Source of the DNA: Meridianimarinicoccus aquatilis
GTDB taxonomy: Bacteria > Pseudomonadota > Alphaproteobacteria > Rhodobacterales > Rhodobacteraceae
DNA: 64,000 bases
Assembly: GCF_004358675.1 (NCBI RefSeq)
Contig: NZ_SMZO01000001.1
Span: 1 to 64,000, forward strand
Direction of reading: 5' to 3'
Shown: piece after piece, positions 11,470-20,108 of the stretch
Layout of the letters: each line of letters begins with the position of its first letter
How positions within the stretch are numbered: the first letter of the stretch is position 1
Program-made: the position numbers and the translations under genes
Notes under the pieces: generated by a model
Told to the model about the DNA's origin: nothing
Database searches by the model: none
What the model saw: the letters and a program-made list of their open reading frames with translations, nothing else

Positions 11470-12144
11470 TTATTGACTGGCTTCAAGTCCCAGACGATCG
11501 CGCATGAAGGCCAGCGCAACGCTCAGCCCATCGGGCGCAATCCCATGAGCCGTGCCCTTCATTACATGGGCAAAAACCTCAAATCCCGCAGCAGTCAGCG
11601 CATTTGCTGCATCAGGAAGGGATTGCGGCGGCACCACATCATCCTGATCGCCGTGCAAAAGAAGCACAGGCGGACGGCTGCGAACTTCGTCCTCAAGCAA
11701 TTCCGGCTCAAGCAATCTGCCCGAAAAACCGGCAATTCCTGCGATCGGAGCATCCCGTCGCGGCGCGACGTGAAGCGACATCATCGTTCCTTGCGAGAAT
11801 CCGATCAGGAAAAGACGATCCGGTGTGATGCCTTCGTCTTCCAAAACTCCGTCAAGGAATGCGTTCAGATCGGCCGCTGCAGACACCAGGCCGTTTGCCG
11901 CTTCTTCTTCTGATGAGCCGTCAATCCAGGGAATCGGAAACCACTGGAACCCCATCGGGTTCGCCGTGCTGCGTTCAGGTGCATTTGGCGCGATGAACAC
12001 CGTGTCCGGCATGTGCGGCGCTAAAGGTTCCGCCAACCCCAAAAGGTCGTTTCCGTCAGCCCCATAGCCGTGCAAGAACACGACGACGGATTTGGTTATG
12101 CCACTATCTGGAGCGCGTCGCCCCGATTCGAGTGCGCGTGTCAT
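11470..12144 (-). CDS. Alpha/beta hydrolase of the phospholipase/carboxylesterase family
   Basis: A 224-residue serine hydrolase. The oxyanion segment VVVFLHGYGADGNDLLGLA is near residue 22, the nucleophile is in GFSQGTMMSLH, the acid is in HGDQDDVVP and the His is in KGTAHGIAPDG: a complete catalytic triad. It resembles bacterial carboxylesterase/acyl-thioesterase (EstB-like) enzymes; the substrate is unknown. The start at 12144 overlaps the upstream glycosylase stop as ATGA, so the two are probably translated together. Confidence 0.87.
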   Translation of the reverse strand: MTRALESGRRAPDSGITKSVVVFLHGYGADGNDLLGLAEPLAPHMPDTVFIAPNAPERSTANPMGFQWFPIPWIDGSSEEEAANGLVSAAADLNAFLDGVLEDEGITPDRLFLIGFSQGTMMSLHVAPRRDAPIAGIAGFSGRLLEPELLEDEVRSRPPVLLLHGDQDDVVPPQSLPDAANALTAAGFEVFAHVMKGTAHGIAPDGLSVALAFMRDRLGLEASQ

Positions 12145-12770
12145 CGAATGCCCTCTCGCTGTTTGTCCCAAGCGTAGTAGGCCCAGAGCAGCCGCGCCGC
12201 AACCGCACGCCAGGGCGACCAAGCTTTTGCCATGTCGCGCAAGGCTTTTTCGCGCGGTCGTTCGGATAACCCGAAGATGAGCCGCGCTGCTTCCTGCAAG
12301 GCAAGATCACCTGGCGCAAAGACATCGGCCCGGCCAAGCGAGAACATCGCATAGATTTCGGCGGTCCATGTGCCGATGCCCGGAACAGCGACGAGCGTGC
12401 CCACCACATCGGGGCTTGGCGCATCAATCAACGCGTCGAAGTCGATGCCCGCATCCGCCAAAGCACGGGCGTATCGCATCTTTTGCCGCGACAGGCCGCA
12501 GGCGCGCAGGGCCTCGTCTTCCATCGCTGCAATGGCATCGGGCGTGGTTGCACCCGCCGCCTCCATCCGGGCCCAGATCGCGTTGGCCGATGCGACCGAT
12601 ACCTGCTGGCTGACAATAGCTGACAGAAGCGCGGCAAAGCCGCCATCGGTCCGACGCAAGGGCAGCGGCCCAACAAGGTCCATCGCGGTCGCAAACCGCG
12701 GCTCGATCCGGCACAGATAAGCCGCACCTTCGGCCACACAGGCAGGCGTCAGGATGATGCGTTCGTCCAT
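12141..12770 (-). CDS. DNA-3-methyladenine glycosylase II-like (HhH-GPD) enzyme
   Basis: A 209-residue helix-hairpin-helix glycosylase that should excise alkylated bases. The hairpin LVAVPGIGTWTAEIYAMFSLGRADVFAPGDLALQ carries the family Gly-rich turn and the catalytic Asp (in PGD). The MutY/Nth iron-sulphur cysteines are absent, as in AlkA. It overlaps cobK by 22 bases and is coupled to the esterase. The position inside a cobalamin gene string is probably only operon packing. Confidence 0.9.
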   Translation of the reverse strand: MDERIILTPACVAEGAAYLCRIEPRFATAMDLVGPLPLRRTDGGFAALLSAIVSQQVSVASANAIWARMEAAGATTPDAIAAMEDEALRACGLSRQKMRYARALADAGIDFDALIDAPSPDVVGTLVAVPGIGTWTAEIYAMFSLGRADVFAPGDLALQEAARLIFGLSERPREKALRDMAKAWSPWRAVAARLLWAYYAWDKQREGIR

Positions 12771-13507
12771 GCGTGCTCCTTAATGCGGGCCAGCGCGGCC
12801 TCCACGGTGGTGACGCTTTCAGCATCAGGTGGCGACGGACGGGTGATCATGGCCACGGGCATTCCCAGTGCGCGGGCCGCGTCCAGTTTTGACCGACTCG
12901 CTGCACCGCCCGCGTTTTTGACCACCAACCAATCCACGTTCAGTCGAGAGAATAGCGCGATTTCGTCTTCAACCGAAAACGGCGGACGCCCCACAAGATA
13001 CTCACCGCCGGGAAAGGGAAACGCGTCGTCGGGCGGGTCGATCTGGCGGCAAATCAAGCGGCGGCCAGTCAGATTTTCAAAACCGCCCAAAGTTTGCCTT
13101 CCGGTCGCCAGAAAGACGCAGGACCCTGGTGCGATGTGTTGCGCGGCGTCTTCTTCACGGCGGATCATGGTCCACGCATCGCCCGGCCCCGCCACCCACT
13201 CCGGTCGCAGAACTTGCAGGTATGCAATGCCCTGCTCTGCGCAAACCCGCGCACTGCGGGCGCTGATGCGGTGGGCAAATGGATGGGTCGCATCAACAAC
13301 CAGCCCGATACGTTCGGCATGTAGAACCTGTGCAAAGCCCTCTGCTGTGCCAAAGCCCCCGATCCGGGTCGGGATCGGCAAAGGCGCGGGTGCTCGCACA
13401 GCACCGGCCAGTGACGCCATGCCCGACACGCCGGGCATCTCCGACAGGCCCTTGGCAATGGCCCGCCCTTCCGCCGTGCCCGCGAGCAGCAGGACCTTCA
13501 ATGTCAT
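12749..13507 (-). CDS. cobK: Precorrin-6A reductase
   Basis: A 252-residue CobK/CbiJ reductase that uses NADPH to reduce precorrin-6A in corrin-ring synthesis. Family landmarks are LLLAGTAEGRAIAKGL at the N-terminus, VDATHPFAHRISARSA near residue 90 and WLVVKNAGGAASRSKLDAA near 210. The ATG overlaps the cbiD stop by four bases, and the 3' end overlaps the glycosylase gene by 22. Confidence 0.93.
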   Translation of the reverse strand: MTLKVLLLAGTAEGRAIAKGLSEMPGVSGMASLAGAVRAPAPLPIPTRIGGFGTAEGFAQVLHAERIGLVVDATHPFAHRISARSARVCAEQGIAYLQVLRPEWVAGPGDAWTMIRREEDAAQHIAPGSCVFLATGRQTLGGFENLTGRRLICRQIDPPDDAFPFPGGEYLVGRPPFSVEDEIALFSRLNVDWLVVKNAGGAASRSKLDAARALGMPVAMITRPSPPDAESVTTVEAALARIKEHAWTNASS

Positions 13508-14556
13508 CCCGCGCGCCCCAGCACCGTGCCTGCACGATCAATGACAACAGTATCCACAGTTACCGGAGCCGCCCCAAGGATCTGCTGCGCCTGTTCGCGG
13601 GCCGCCTCAGCCACAAGCACAGCAAGGCCTGGGCCCGCTATCTGCACCGCCTCAAGCGCCGTGTTTGCGCCGGAAACATCGGGCAAACCGGCTTGCCGCG
13701 CCATGACCCCAAGCCGGGCAAAATCCACCGTCGACCGGCGCGAATGCAGATCCCGCGCGCCCTGTGCCAGTTTCGTCATTTTTCCTATCCCGCCACCGAC
13801 CGTCAGCCGCGCCACGGGGTGCGCAGCAAGGTACTTCAGCAGACCACCCGCGAAATCACCCATGTCCAGCATCGCGTGATCTGGAAGGGCGAACATCTCT
13901 TGCACCACTTTTTCACTGGTCGCACCAGTGCATCCCGCCACATGTGGCAGGCCGCCCGCCACGGCGACATCAATGCCGCGGTGAATCGAGGCGATCCATG
14001 CAGCGCACGAAAACGGCCGGACAACACCTGTTGTGCCAAGAATCGACAGACCGCCTTCGATGCCAAGCCGAGGATTCCATGTCTTGGCGGCCAAAGTCTC
14101 TCCGCCGGGCACGCTGATCGTGATTTCGACATTGCCCAGCCTGCCGTGCCGTTCCGCAAGGCCCGCGACCACTTCGGACATCATCTGGCGGGGCACGGGG
14201 TTGATGGCGGGTTCCCCCACATTGATCGGAAGACCGGCACGGGTTACCGTGCCCACGCCCGGCCCTGCCCGAAATGTCACGCCTTGCCCGGCGTCGCGGA
14301 CCGAGGCGCGGATCATAGCACCATGGGTCACATCCGGATCGTCGCCCGCGTCTTTTTCGACACTGCACGCCGCCCATCCCGGCCCCACATCGCAGTTTTC
14401 AATAGCAAAAACAGGGGTTTCGCCGCGCGGCAAGGTCAGTTGCACCTGCGCGGGAAAGGCTCCGCCCCATAGCCGTTCAAGCGCCCCCCACGTGGCGGCG
14501 GTCGCGCAGGCACCTGTGGTCCAGCCACGGCGCAACTTTGGAGGATCGGCATTCAT
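13504..14556 (-). CDS. cbiD: Cobalt-precorrin-5B C1-methyltransferase
   Basis: A 350-residue CbiD protein. The start at 14556 gives MNADPPKLRRGWTTGACATAAT, the family N-terminus; the upstream extension of the frame overlaps the divergent cobA leader and is not family sequence. GGAG-like purines precede it. C-terminal signature GGGIGKMTKLAQG is present. CbiD transfers the methyl group to C-1 in the cobalt-early route, while the textbook aerobic route uses CobF for this step. It is first in cbiD-cobK and divergent from cobA-cobB. Confidence 0.93.
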   Translation of the reverse strand: MNADPPKLRRGWTTGACATAATWGALERLWGGAFPAQVQLTLPRGETPVFAIENCDVGPGWAACSVEKDAGDDPDVTHGAMIRASVRDAGQGVTFRAGPGVGTVTRAGLPINVGEPAINPVPRQMMSEVVAGLAERHGRLGNVEITISVPGGETLAAKTWNPRLGIEGGLSILGTTGVVRPFSCAAWIASIHRGIDVAVAGGLPHVAGCTGATSEKVVQEMFALPDHAMLDMGDFAGGLLKYLAAHPVARLTVGGGIGKMTKLAQGARDLHSRRSTVDFARLGVMARQAGLPDVSGANTALEAVQIAGPGLAVLVAEAAREQAQQILGAAPVTVDTVVIDRAGTVLGRAG

Positions 14557-14673
14557 TCGCAAAGTATGACGCCGGGTGCGGCCCAACGCAACGCGCCGCT
14601 GCATGCCGCATTCGGCACAAGGCGCGACGGTGTTGCTCTTTCTTGCTTGGAAAAATCGGGCCATAACGCGGAT

Positions 14674-15528
14674 ATGAGTGAATCGCCCTTTCTTGCAGGC
14701 CATGATTGGCCCGACTTGTTACCCGGCTGGGTTTGGCTTTGCGGTGCCGGGCCGGGTGATCCGGGCCTGCTGACACTGCACGCGGCACGGGCGCTGCAGC
14801 AGGCGGATGTGATTGTCTATGACGCACTGTGCAACACCGCCATTCTGGACCTTGCCGGGCCTGAAACCGAGCAGATTTATGCTGGCAAGCGAGGCGGAAA
14901 ACCGTCGGCTATTCAACGGGATATATCCCTGAGGTTGGTCGATTTGGCGCGGGCCGGAAAGCGGGTTTTGCGACTTAAGGGGGGTGACCCTTTTGTCTTT
15001 GGGCGCGGCGGGGAAGAGGCACAAACGCTGGTGCAACACGGGGTGCCCATTCGCATCGTGCCGGGCATCACGGCGGGCATCGGCGGTCTGGCCTATGCGG
15101 GCATTCCAGTGACCCACCGCGACGTGAACCAGACCGTGGCCTTTGTCACAGGACATGATCAAAGCGGCAATGCACCGGGGGCCGTAAACTGGACCGCTCT
15201 GGCACAGGCCGCGCATGTTCTGGTGATCTATATGGGCATGAAACATATAGAAAAAATCACCTCGGAGTTGATCGCAGGTGGCCGTGATCCGAACGATCCT
15301 GTCGGCGTTGTGACGCAGGCCAGCCTGCCTGATCAACAAGTTCTGGAAACCACGCTGGCCCGCTGCGCGGCGGATGTCGTAACCGCCAATCTAGCACCAC
15401 CTGCCGTGATTTGTGTGGGCCGAGCTGTTCTGATGCGGCAGACCTTGGACTGGCAAAGTCTGGCCGCTGGCGTTCCGCCGCGCAGCCTTGATCCGCTGGA
15501 TCGAGGTCGCCCTGCAGAGGCGTCTTGA
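14674..15528 (+). CDS. cobA: Uroporphyrinogen-III C-methyltransferase
   Basis: A 284-residue SUMT that adds two SAM methyl groups to uroporphyrinogen III to give precorrin-2, the branch point to B12 and siroheme. Signatures are GAGPGDPGLLTLHAARAL (about 23-40) and RLKGGDPFVFGRGGEE, both intact. There is no CysG-type dehydrogenase domain. The start MSESPFLAGHDWPDLLPGW was preferred over a longer upstream reading because the extension covers the divergent promoter region. Confidence 0.95.
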   Translation: MSESPFLAGHDWPDLLPGWVWLCGAGPGDPGLLTLHAARALQQADVIVYDALCNTAILDLAGPETEQIYAGKRGGKPSAIQRDISLRLVDLARAGKRVLRLKGGDPFVFGRGGEEAQTLVQHGVPIRIVPGITAGIGGLAYAGIPVTHRDVNQTVAFVTGHDQSGNAPGAVNWTALAQAAHVLVIYMGMKHIEKITSELIAGGRDPNDPVGVVTQASLPDQQVLETTLARCAADVVTANLAPPAVICVGRAVLMRQTLDWQSLAAGVPPRSLDPLDRGRPAEAS

Positions 15529-15579
15529 TCCGGTGAAAACGCCCGTCGGATTCGCGTATGGCTTTTGTATGGCACGCGT

Positions 15580-16905
15580 ATGACCCATGTGCCCCCACCA
15601 GACCAAGCCGTCGGGCGCGGGCTTTTAATAGCGGCGCCCTCTTCTGGCAGCGGCAAGACCACCGTCACGCTTGGGCTGTTGCGGGCGCTGCACCGGGCCG
15701 GGCATATCGTGCGCGGGGTGAAATCCGGGCCTGACTATATCGACCCGAAATTCCACGAAGCGGCCTGTGGCGGCGCGCCGTGTCTGAACCTTGATGCTTT
15801 TGCCATGGGGCCGGACCGGCTTTGCTCGTTGGCCGCCGGGCCGGGGCTTTTGATTGCCGAAGGGGCCATGGGTCTGTTCGACGGTGCGCCGCCCGACGGG
15901 CGCGGCTCGAGCGCAGACCTGGCCCGCGCCTTGCATCTGCCGACCGTGTTGGTGGTGGACGCAGCGCGCATGGCCCAATCGGTTGCGCCGCTGGTTGCCG
16001 GGTTTGCCCGGTTCGAGCCAGAGGTTCGGATCGCGGGCGTAATTCTGAACCGGGTGGGCAGCCCGCGCCATGCGGCGATGCTAACCCGTGCGCTTGCGCC
16101 GCTGGGCATTTCGGTTCTGGGGGCCGTTCCACGCGACGGGACGCTTGAAACGCCCTCGCGGCATCTGGGATTGGTGCAGGCTCAGGAGCGCGGCGATCTG
16201 GAGGCATTTCTGGAGCGGGCCGCGGACATCATGACAAGCGCCCTTGATCTTGATGCGCTAACCCGGCTTGCTGCGCCCCTTCCCGCGCCGCAGACATCGT
16301 CGCGCAACGGCTTGCGAATGCACCCGCCCGCACAGCAGATCGCCGTGGCGCAGGATGTGGCCTTTGGGTTTACCTACCCGCATATGTTGGATGATTGGCG
16401 CAGCTTTGGGGCAGAGGTGATCCCGTTTTCACCGCTCGATGACGAGCCTGTACCAGAGCAAGCCGGGTTTGTGTTTCTGCCCGGCGGATACCCTGAGTTG
16501 CACGCCGGGCGCGTGGCGGCCGCAGCGCGTTTCAAGGCGAGCCTGAACAGATGCGCGGCATCGGACGTGCCGATTTATGGCGAATGCGGTGGGTACATGG
16601 TGCTGGGCGATGGGCTGATCGATGCGCAGGGTGTGCGGCACGAGATGGCCGGCTTGCTGCGGCTGGAGACAAGCTTCGCCTCGCGCAAATTGCATCTGGG
16701 GTATCGGCATTTGCAGGGCGGCGCCGCATGTGGACCGATTTCAGGAGATTGGGCGGGCCACGAGTTTCACTATGCCACGACCCTTCGCGCAGACGGCACG
16801 GCGGTTTTTGAAGCTCAAGATGCAGAAGGGGCGCCCCTGCCCGCGATGGGTTTGCGCGAGAGCAGTGTCATGGGATCGTTTGCCCATCTGATCGACCGGG
16901 TGTGA
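15580..16905 (+). CDS. cobB: Cobyrinic acid a,c-diamide synthase
   Basis: A 441-residue CobB/CbiA amidase that forms the a- and c-amides from glutamine and ATP. The N-terminal half carries the P-loop IAAPSSGSGKTTVTLGL (about 18-34) and SGPDYIDP. The C-terminal class-I glutaminase has the nucleophile Cys in YGECGGYMVLGDGL and the closing His in GSFAHLI. The start is uncertain because no good ribosome site is seen before 15580; a TTG at 15565 is in frame. It follows cobA by 51 bases. Confidence 0.94.
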   Translation: MTHVPPPDQAVGRGLLIAAPSSGSGKTTVTLGLLRALHRAGHIVRGVKSGPDYIDPKFHEAACGGAPCLNLDAFAMGPDRLCSLAAGPGLLIAEGAMGLFDGAPPDGRGSSADLARALHLPTVLVVDAARMAQSVAPLVAGFARFEPEVRIAGVILNRVGSPRHAAMLTRALAPLGISVLGAVPRDGTLETPSRHLGLVQAQERGDLEAFLERAADIMTSALDLDALTRLAAPLPAPQTSSRNGLRMHPPAQQIAVAQDVAFGFTYPHMLDDWRSFGAEVIPFSPLDDEPVPEQAGFVFLPGGYPELHAGRVAAAARFKASLNRCAASDVPIYGECGGYMVLGDGLIDAQGVRHEMAGLLRLETSFASRKLHLGYRHLQGGAACGPISGDWAGHEFHYATTLRADGTAVFEAQDAEGAPLPAMGLRESSVMGSFAHLIDRV

Positions 16906-17006
16906 GGGCGACAGGAGGGCTTTGCCCACCGTTCTGCACGTTCCGAGTCAGATTTGTGGCTCGGACATTTGAGGGTCTTTGCGAAACCAATGATGGGCTT
17001 CAGACT

Positions 17007-17041
17007 CCGAGCACGGCGAAACAGTATCTAGCCGTGCTCGG
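17007..17041. repeat. Perfect 11-bp inverted repeat between cobB and the VPLPA gene
   Basis: CCGAGCACGGC and GCCGTGCTCGG with a 13-base loop lie 9 bases beyond the stop of the minus-strand VPLPA gene and about 100 bases after cobB. Its position between convergent genes suggests a transcription stop or RNA 3' end, but neither side has a T-run. Confidence 0.5.
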
Positions 17042-17050
17042 GCGGATTGA

Positions 17051-17719
17051 TTATTTGCGCCGACGTCGGCCAACGAAGCCCGCCAATCCAAGTGCCCCGG
17101 CCAACAATGGCAGCGAGGCGGGTACCGGGACCTCGGCGGCAGGGGAATAGGCCGTGATCAAACGCGTCCAGTCACCCGGGCTGGTCGCCTGCCAACGGAT
17201 ATCAACCGAGTTTCCGTCAAAAACAGTTGTATCATTGGATTCCAAGCCCCTGGCCGTAAAGTTGTTGTACGACAAGCCGGGCAGGCCAAGTTGCGCATCG
17301 CTGTCGAACATATTCTGGTCCGAAGTCATGAATGCAAAAACCTGACTGTCCAGCGTGATTTTAGCGGTTACGGCTTGGCCACCGGGCGCAGGGTCCCACT
17401 GAATATAGTGGCTGGACACGACAGTTCCGGCTTTGATGTAGTAATCCCCGCCTGGCGCAGTGGTGATGAAACTTGCACTGGTGTCGAAGACCCGATCAAC
17501 GCGCAAATCAGCTGTAAGTGTAAAGTTCTGAACTTCATCCCAAGCCAACAGTACGCCGTCATTTGGGTCTTTCGCGATGGGGTTGGGTGGGGTCGTGGTA
17601 ATGGTGCAGGCCACGGCGGTTGCGCCGCAATTGGTGATATCCACAAGCGTCGCTTTTGCAGGCGCCGCAAGCGCCACAGACAGAGCGAAAGCTGTGCAAG
17701 TTGATTTGAAATACGTCAC
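17051..17719 (-). CDS. Secreted protein with VPLPA-CTERM sorting signal
   Basis: A 222-residue protein of unknown function. A Sec signal peptide (TYFKSTCTAFALSVALAAPAKA) opens it, the middle is beta-rich without a recognised domain, and the C-terminus is a classic sorting tail: VPVPASLPLLAG motif, hydrophobic helix, then GRRRRK. Such VPLPA/PEP-CTERM tails are processed by exosortase-type enzymes and go with envelope or extracellular matrix delivery. Cys residues at about 31 and 38 may pair. Confidence 0.82.
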   Translation of the reverse strand: MTYFKSTCTAFALSVALAAPAKATLVDITNCGATAVACTITTTPPNPIAKDPNDGVLLAWDEVQNFTLTADLRVDRVFDTSASFITTAPGGDYYIKAGTVVSSHYIQWDPAPGGQAVTAKITLDSQVFAFMTSDQNMFDSDAQLGLPGLSYNNFTARGLESNDTTVFDGNSVDIRWQATSPGDWTRLITAYSPAAEVPVPASLPLLAGALGLAGFVGRRRRK

Positions 17720-18082
17720 GATAAATCTCCTCTCGACCGGGTGGGTGTCATCTAGACGGCACCCTACTTGCCTGGCATCACATCAATCGGCTTCCCCTAC
17801 GTAGCTTAAATTTGCAGAACGCCCGGATCAACACTCGACCCGCTCAAGAGCGCTTCTTCCGCACCAGTATCTTGAATTTTAGTTAACCGTCATTTTGGGG
17901 ACTTGGCTGATCCAGCTTTCGCTTCGCAGGTCCGATCAACCCTGAGGTGCATCAAAGATCGTATCCGTGGATCACGCATTCGCACACTTGGGGAACGCTC
18001 TTGGCCGGTGCCATCGCTTCGTGCCAACACGACGCGCTGACGGCATCTTTCCCATTGCCTCTGCCGGGTATATTGGCAGGGT
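17720..18082. other. Intergenic region between the divergent VPLPA and MFS genes
   Basis: A 363-base non-coding stretch holding the promoters of both divergent genes. A purine-rich site (GGAGAGGAGATTTATC on the minus strand) precedes the VPLPA gene, and TATATT with GCAGGG stands just before the MFS start. I see no RNA gene or convincing operator. Confidence 0.6.
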
Positions 18083-19327
18083 ATGAGCACCGACATACCC
18101 CACCCAATCGACCCTGAATTGCCGCCTCACCCCGCGCCGGATCGCCGTGCGCGCCGCAACGTTGCCGTGCTGGTCGCAGCGCAGGCGTTGATCGGGAGCC
18201 AGATGCCGATGATCTTCGTGATCGGCGGTTTGGCGGGGCAAATGCTGGCGCCGAATGCCTGTCTGGCCACGCTGCCTATTTCATTGATCGTGTTCGGGTC
18301 CATGACGACGGCGCCTTGGCTGAGTTCGGTCATGCAAAGCGCCGGGCGGCGCGTGGGGTTCATGATCGGCGCGCTTGGCGGATTGCTGGGCGCGCTGGTC
18401 TGTGTTTTTGCTTTGTCGCAGGGATCTTTCACACTGTTCCTGCTGGGTAGCTATCTGACGGGCATCTATATGAGTGCGCAGGGTTTTTTCCGCTTTGCTG
18501 CGGCTGACACCGCGTCGGATGCGTTTAGGCCCAAGGCGATTTCCTATGTCATGGCCGGGGGGCTAGTGTCAGCAGTGCTTGGCCCGCAATTGGTCAAGGT
18601 GACGGTCGGGGCGACAGCGATTCCCTTTCTTGGCACCTATGCGGCGGTGATCGTGATCAACCTCGTTGGGATGCTGCTGTTTCTTGCGCTGGACTTGCCC
18701 AAACCACCGCCGCCAGTGGCAGGGGCCGCCCCAGCACGCACGCGGATGCAGTTGTTGCGCGATCCGGTGATCGGCGTCGCCGTGATCTGTGCCATGGTCA
18801 GCTATGCGTTGATGAACCTTGTCATGACCTCCACCCCTTTGGCTGTGGTCGGCTGCGGGTTCAGCGAAGGGTTGGCCGCCGACGTGGTAACGGGCCATGT
18901 GCTGGCAATGTTCGCCCCGTCCTTTTTCACCGGACATTTGATCGCGCGGTTCGGCGCCACCCGGATTGTCGCGCTGGGGCTGGCCATTCTGGCAGGGGCC
19001 GGCGTGGTTGCCTTGCAGGGTGTCGAGATCGAGAACTTCTTTATCGCGTTGATCCTGTTGGGGATTGGATGGAACTTTGGGTTCATCGGCGCGACCACGA
19101 TGCTGGCCAGCGCCCATGCCCCTGAAGAGCGGGGCCGCGTTCAGGGGTTGAACGACATGATCGTGTTCGGCTGCGTGACGCTGGCATCCCTTGCATCAGG
19201 CGGGTTGATGAACTGCACCGGGGGCAGCACCGAAGCTGGATGGTCTGCAGTGAACTATGCCATGGTGCCGTTTTTGACCCTTGCGGGCGGCGCATTGATC
19301 TGGCTTGTGCTTCGGCCCGCCGATTAA
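18083..19327 (+). CDS. Major facilitator superfamily transporter
   Basis: A 414-residue, roughly 12-helix inner-membrane carrier. The two six-helix halves are joined by a polar, proline-rich loop (LDLPKPPPPVAGAAPARTRM, about 200-222). The cytosolic loop after helix 2 carries QSAGRRVGF, a weak MFS A-motif. The N-terminal 25 residues are hydrophilic. Subfamily and substrate are not recognisable. It converges with the squalene/phytoene-synthase-fold gene. Confidence 0.85.
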   Translation: MSTDIPHPIDPELPPHPAPDRRARRNVAVLVAAQALIGSQMPMIFVIGGLAGQMLAPNACLATLPISLIVFGSMTTAPWLSSVMQSAGRRVGFMIGALGGLLGALVCVFALSQGSFTLFLLGSYLTGIYMSAQGFFRFAAADTASDAFRPKAISYVMAGGLVSAVLGPQLVKVTVGATAIPFLGTYAAVIVINLVGMLLFLALDLPKPPPPVAGAAPARTRMQLLRDPVIGVAVICAMVSYALMNLVMTSTPLAVVGCGFSEGLAADVVTGHVLAMFAPSFFTGHLIARFGATRIVALGLAILAGAGVVALQGVEIENFFIALILLGIGWNFGFIGATTMLASAHAPEERGRVQGLNDMIVFGCVTLASLASGGLMNCTGGSTEAGWSAVNYAMVPFLTLAGGALIWLVLRPAD

Positions 19328-19343
19328 GCAGGTCCCTGTCGGT

Positions 19344-20108
19344 CTATATCCGGCCTGTCAGCCCGGTGACCAACAGGCCCCAGCGTTTGCGCGCCTCGGC
19401 TTCCGGCAGGGTGGCGTCGCCCACGCGGGCTGGAACGGCTGACGCGCGGCTCAAAAGCGCCTTGGCACGCCATGCGGGCCAAAGGGCGGGCTTTGCGGAT
19501 TTTGGCACAGCCCCCTGAGCTTTGCGAGCGCGGGCAAGCCGGGTGAGACCCTCTTGCGCGAGAGCCGCGACAGCTTGGGGCCGACCATCCACCAGCGGTC
19601 GGCGGCCGCGTTCTTCCAAATCCGGGACAGCAAGGAACCACGCGGCGAGGCCTGCGGCAAAACCGGCATCTTCGGCCACTTGGGTGTCTTTTGCGCCCAG
19701 AGTGCGTGCAGCAACGGACATCAGCCCCCCCCCGGTGGCCGCAATATGGGCGATCAGGGCAGCGTCGTCTTCGAACGTATCGCGATAGCAGGACCACCGG
19801 TGCGCGGCGACTAACGCATCAAGCCTGCGCGCGCCCTCGGCGTCGATCACGTCTGACAGCGGGGTTGCGACTTCGTGGCGGCGCACCTGCCCGCCATTGA
19901 TGATCTCTTCGAGCACATCGCGCCACCATTGCAGGCGCATCTCGGCGATCATGGCTTCTTCGGTGAGCCACGGCGCACGAGAGACCTCGACATTGAAAGC
20001 ATAGATCGGCAACAGACGTTTGCGCGCCTCAAGCGGCGCGGCCAGCAATGTGCGAAAGCGGTCCGGGTCGCCACGTTCCACCAGCCCCGCGCAGGCATCA
20101 AGGCTCAT
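19344..20108 (-). CDS. Squalene/phytoene synthase-fold protein (NDUFAF6-like)
   Basis: A 254-residue protein of the trans-isoprenyl diphosphate synthase head-to-head fold (LPIYAFNVEVSRAPWLTEEAMIAEMRLQWWRDVL). The Asp-rich diphosphate/Mg2+ motifs of real phytoene or squalene synthases are not conserved: the first site is NVEVSRA and the second region reads AGLAAWFLAVPDLEERGRRPL. This matches the mitochondrial complex I assembly factor NDUFAF6 group better than carotenoid enzymes. No crt or hpn genes are near. The start overlaps the cimA stop as ATGA. Confidence 0.8.
   Translation of the reverse strand: MSLDACAGLVERGDPDRFRTLLAAPLEARKRLLPIYAFNVEVSRAPWLTEEAMIAEMRLQWWRDVLEEIINGGQVRRHEVATPLSDVIDAEGARRLDALVAAHRWSCYRDTFEDDAALIAHIAATGGGLMSVAARTLGAKDTQVAEDAGFAAGLAAWFLAVPDLEERGRRPLVDGRPQAVAALAQEGLTRLARARKAQGAVPKSAKPALWPAWRAKALLSRASAVPARVGDATLPEAEARKRWGLLVTGLTGRI

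Noticed and set aside
19344-20108. Carotenoid phytoene synthase (crtB)
   Set aside because: Asp-rich catalytic motifs are absent and no crt genes are nearby.
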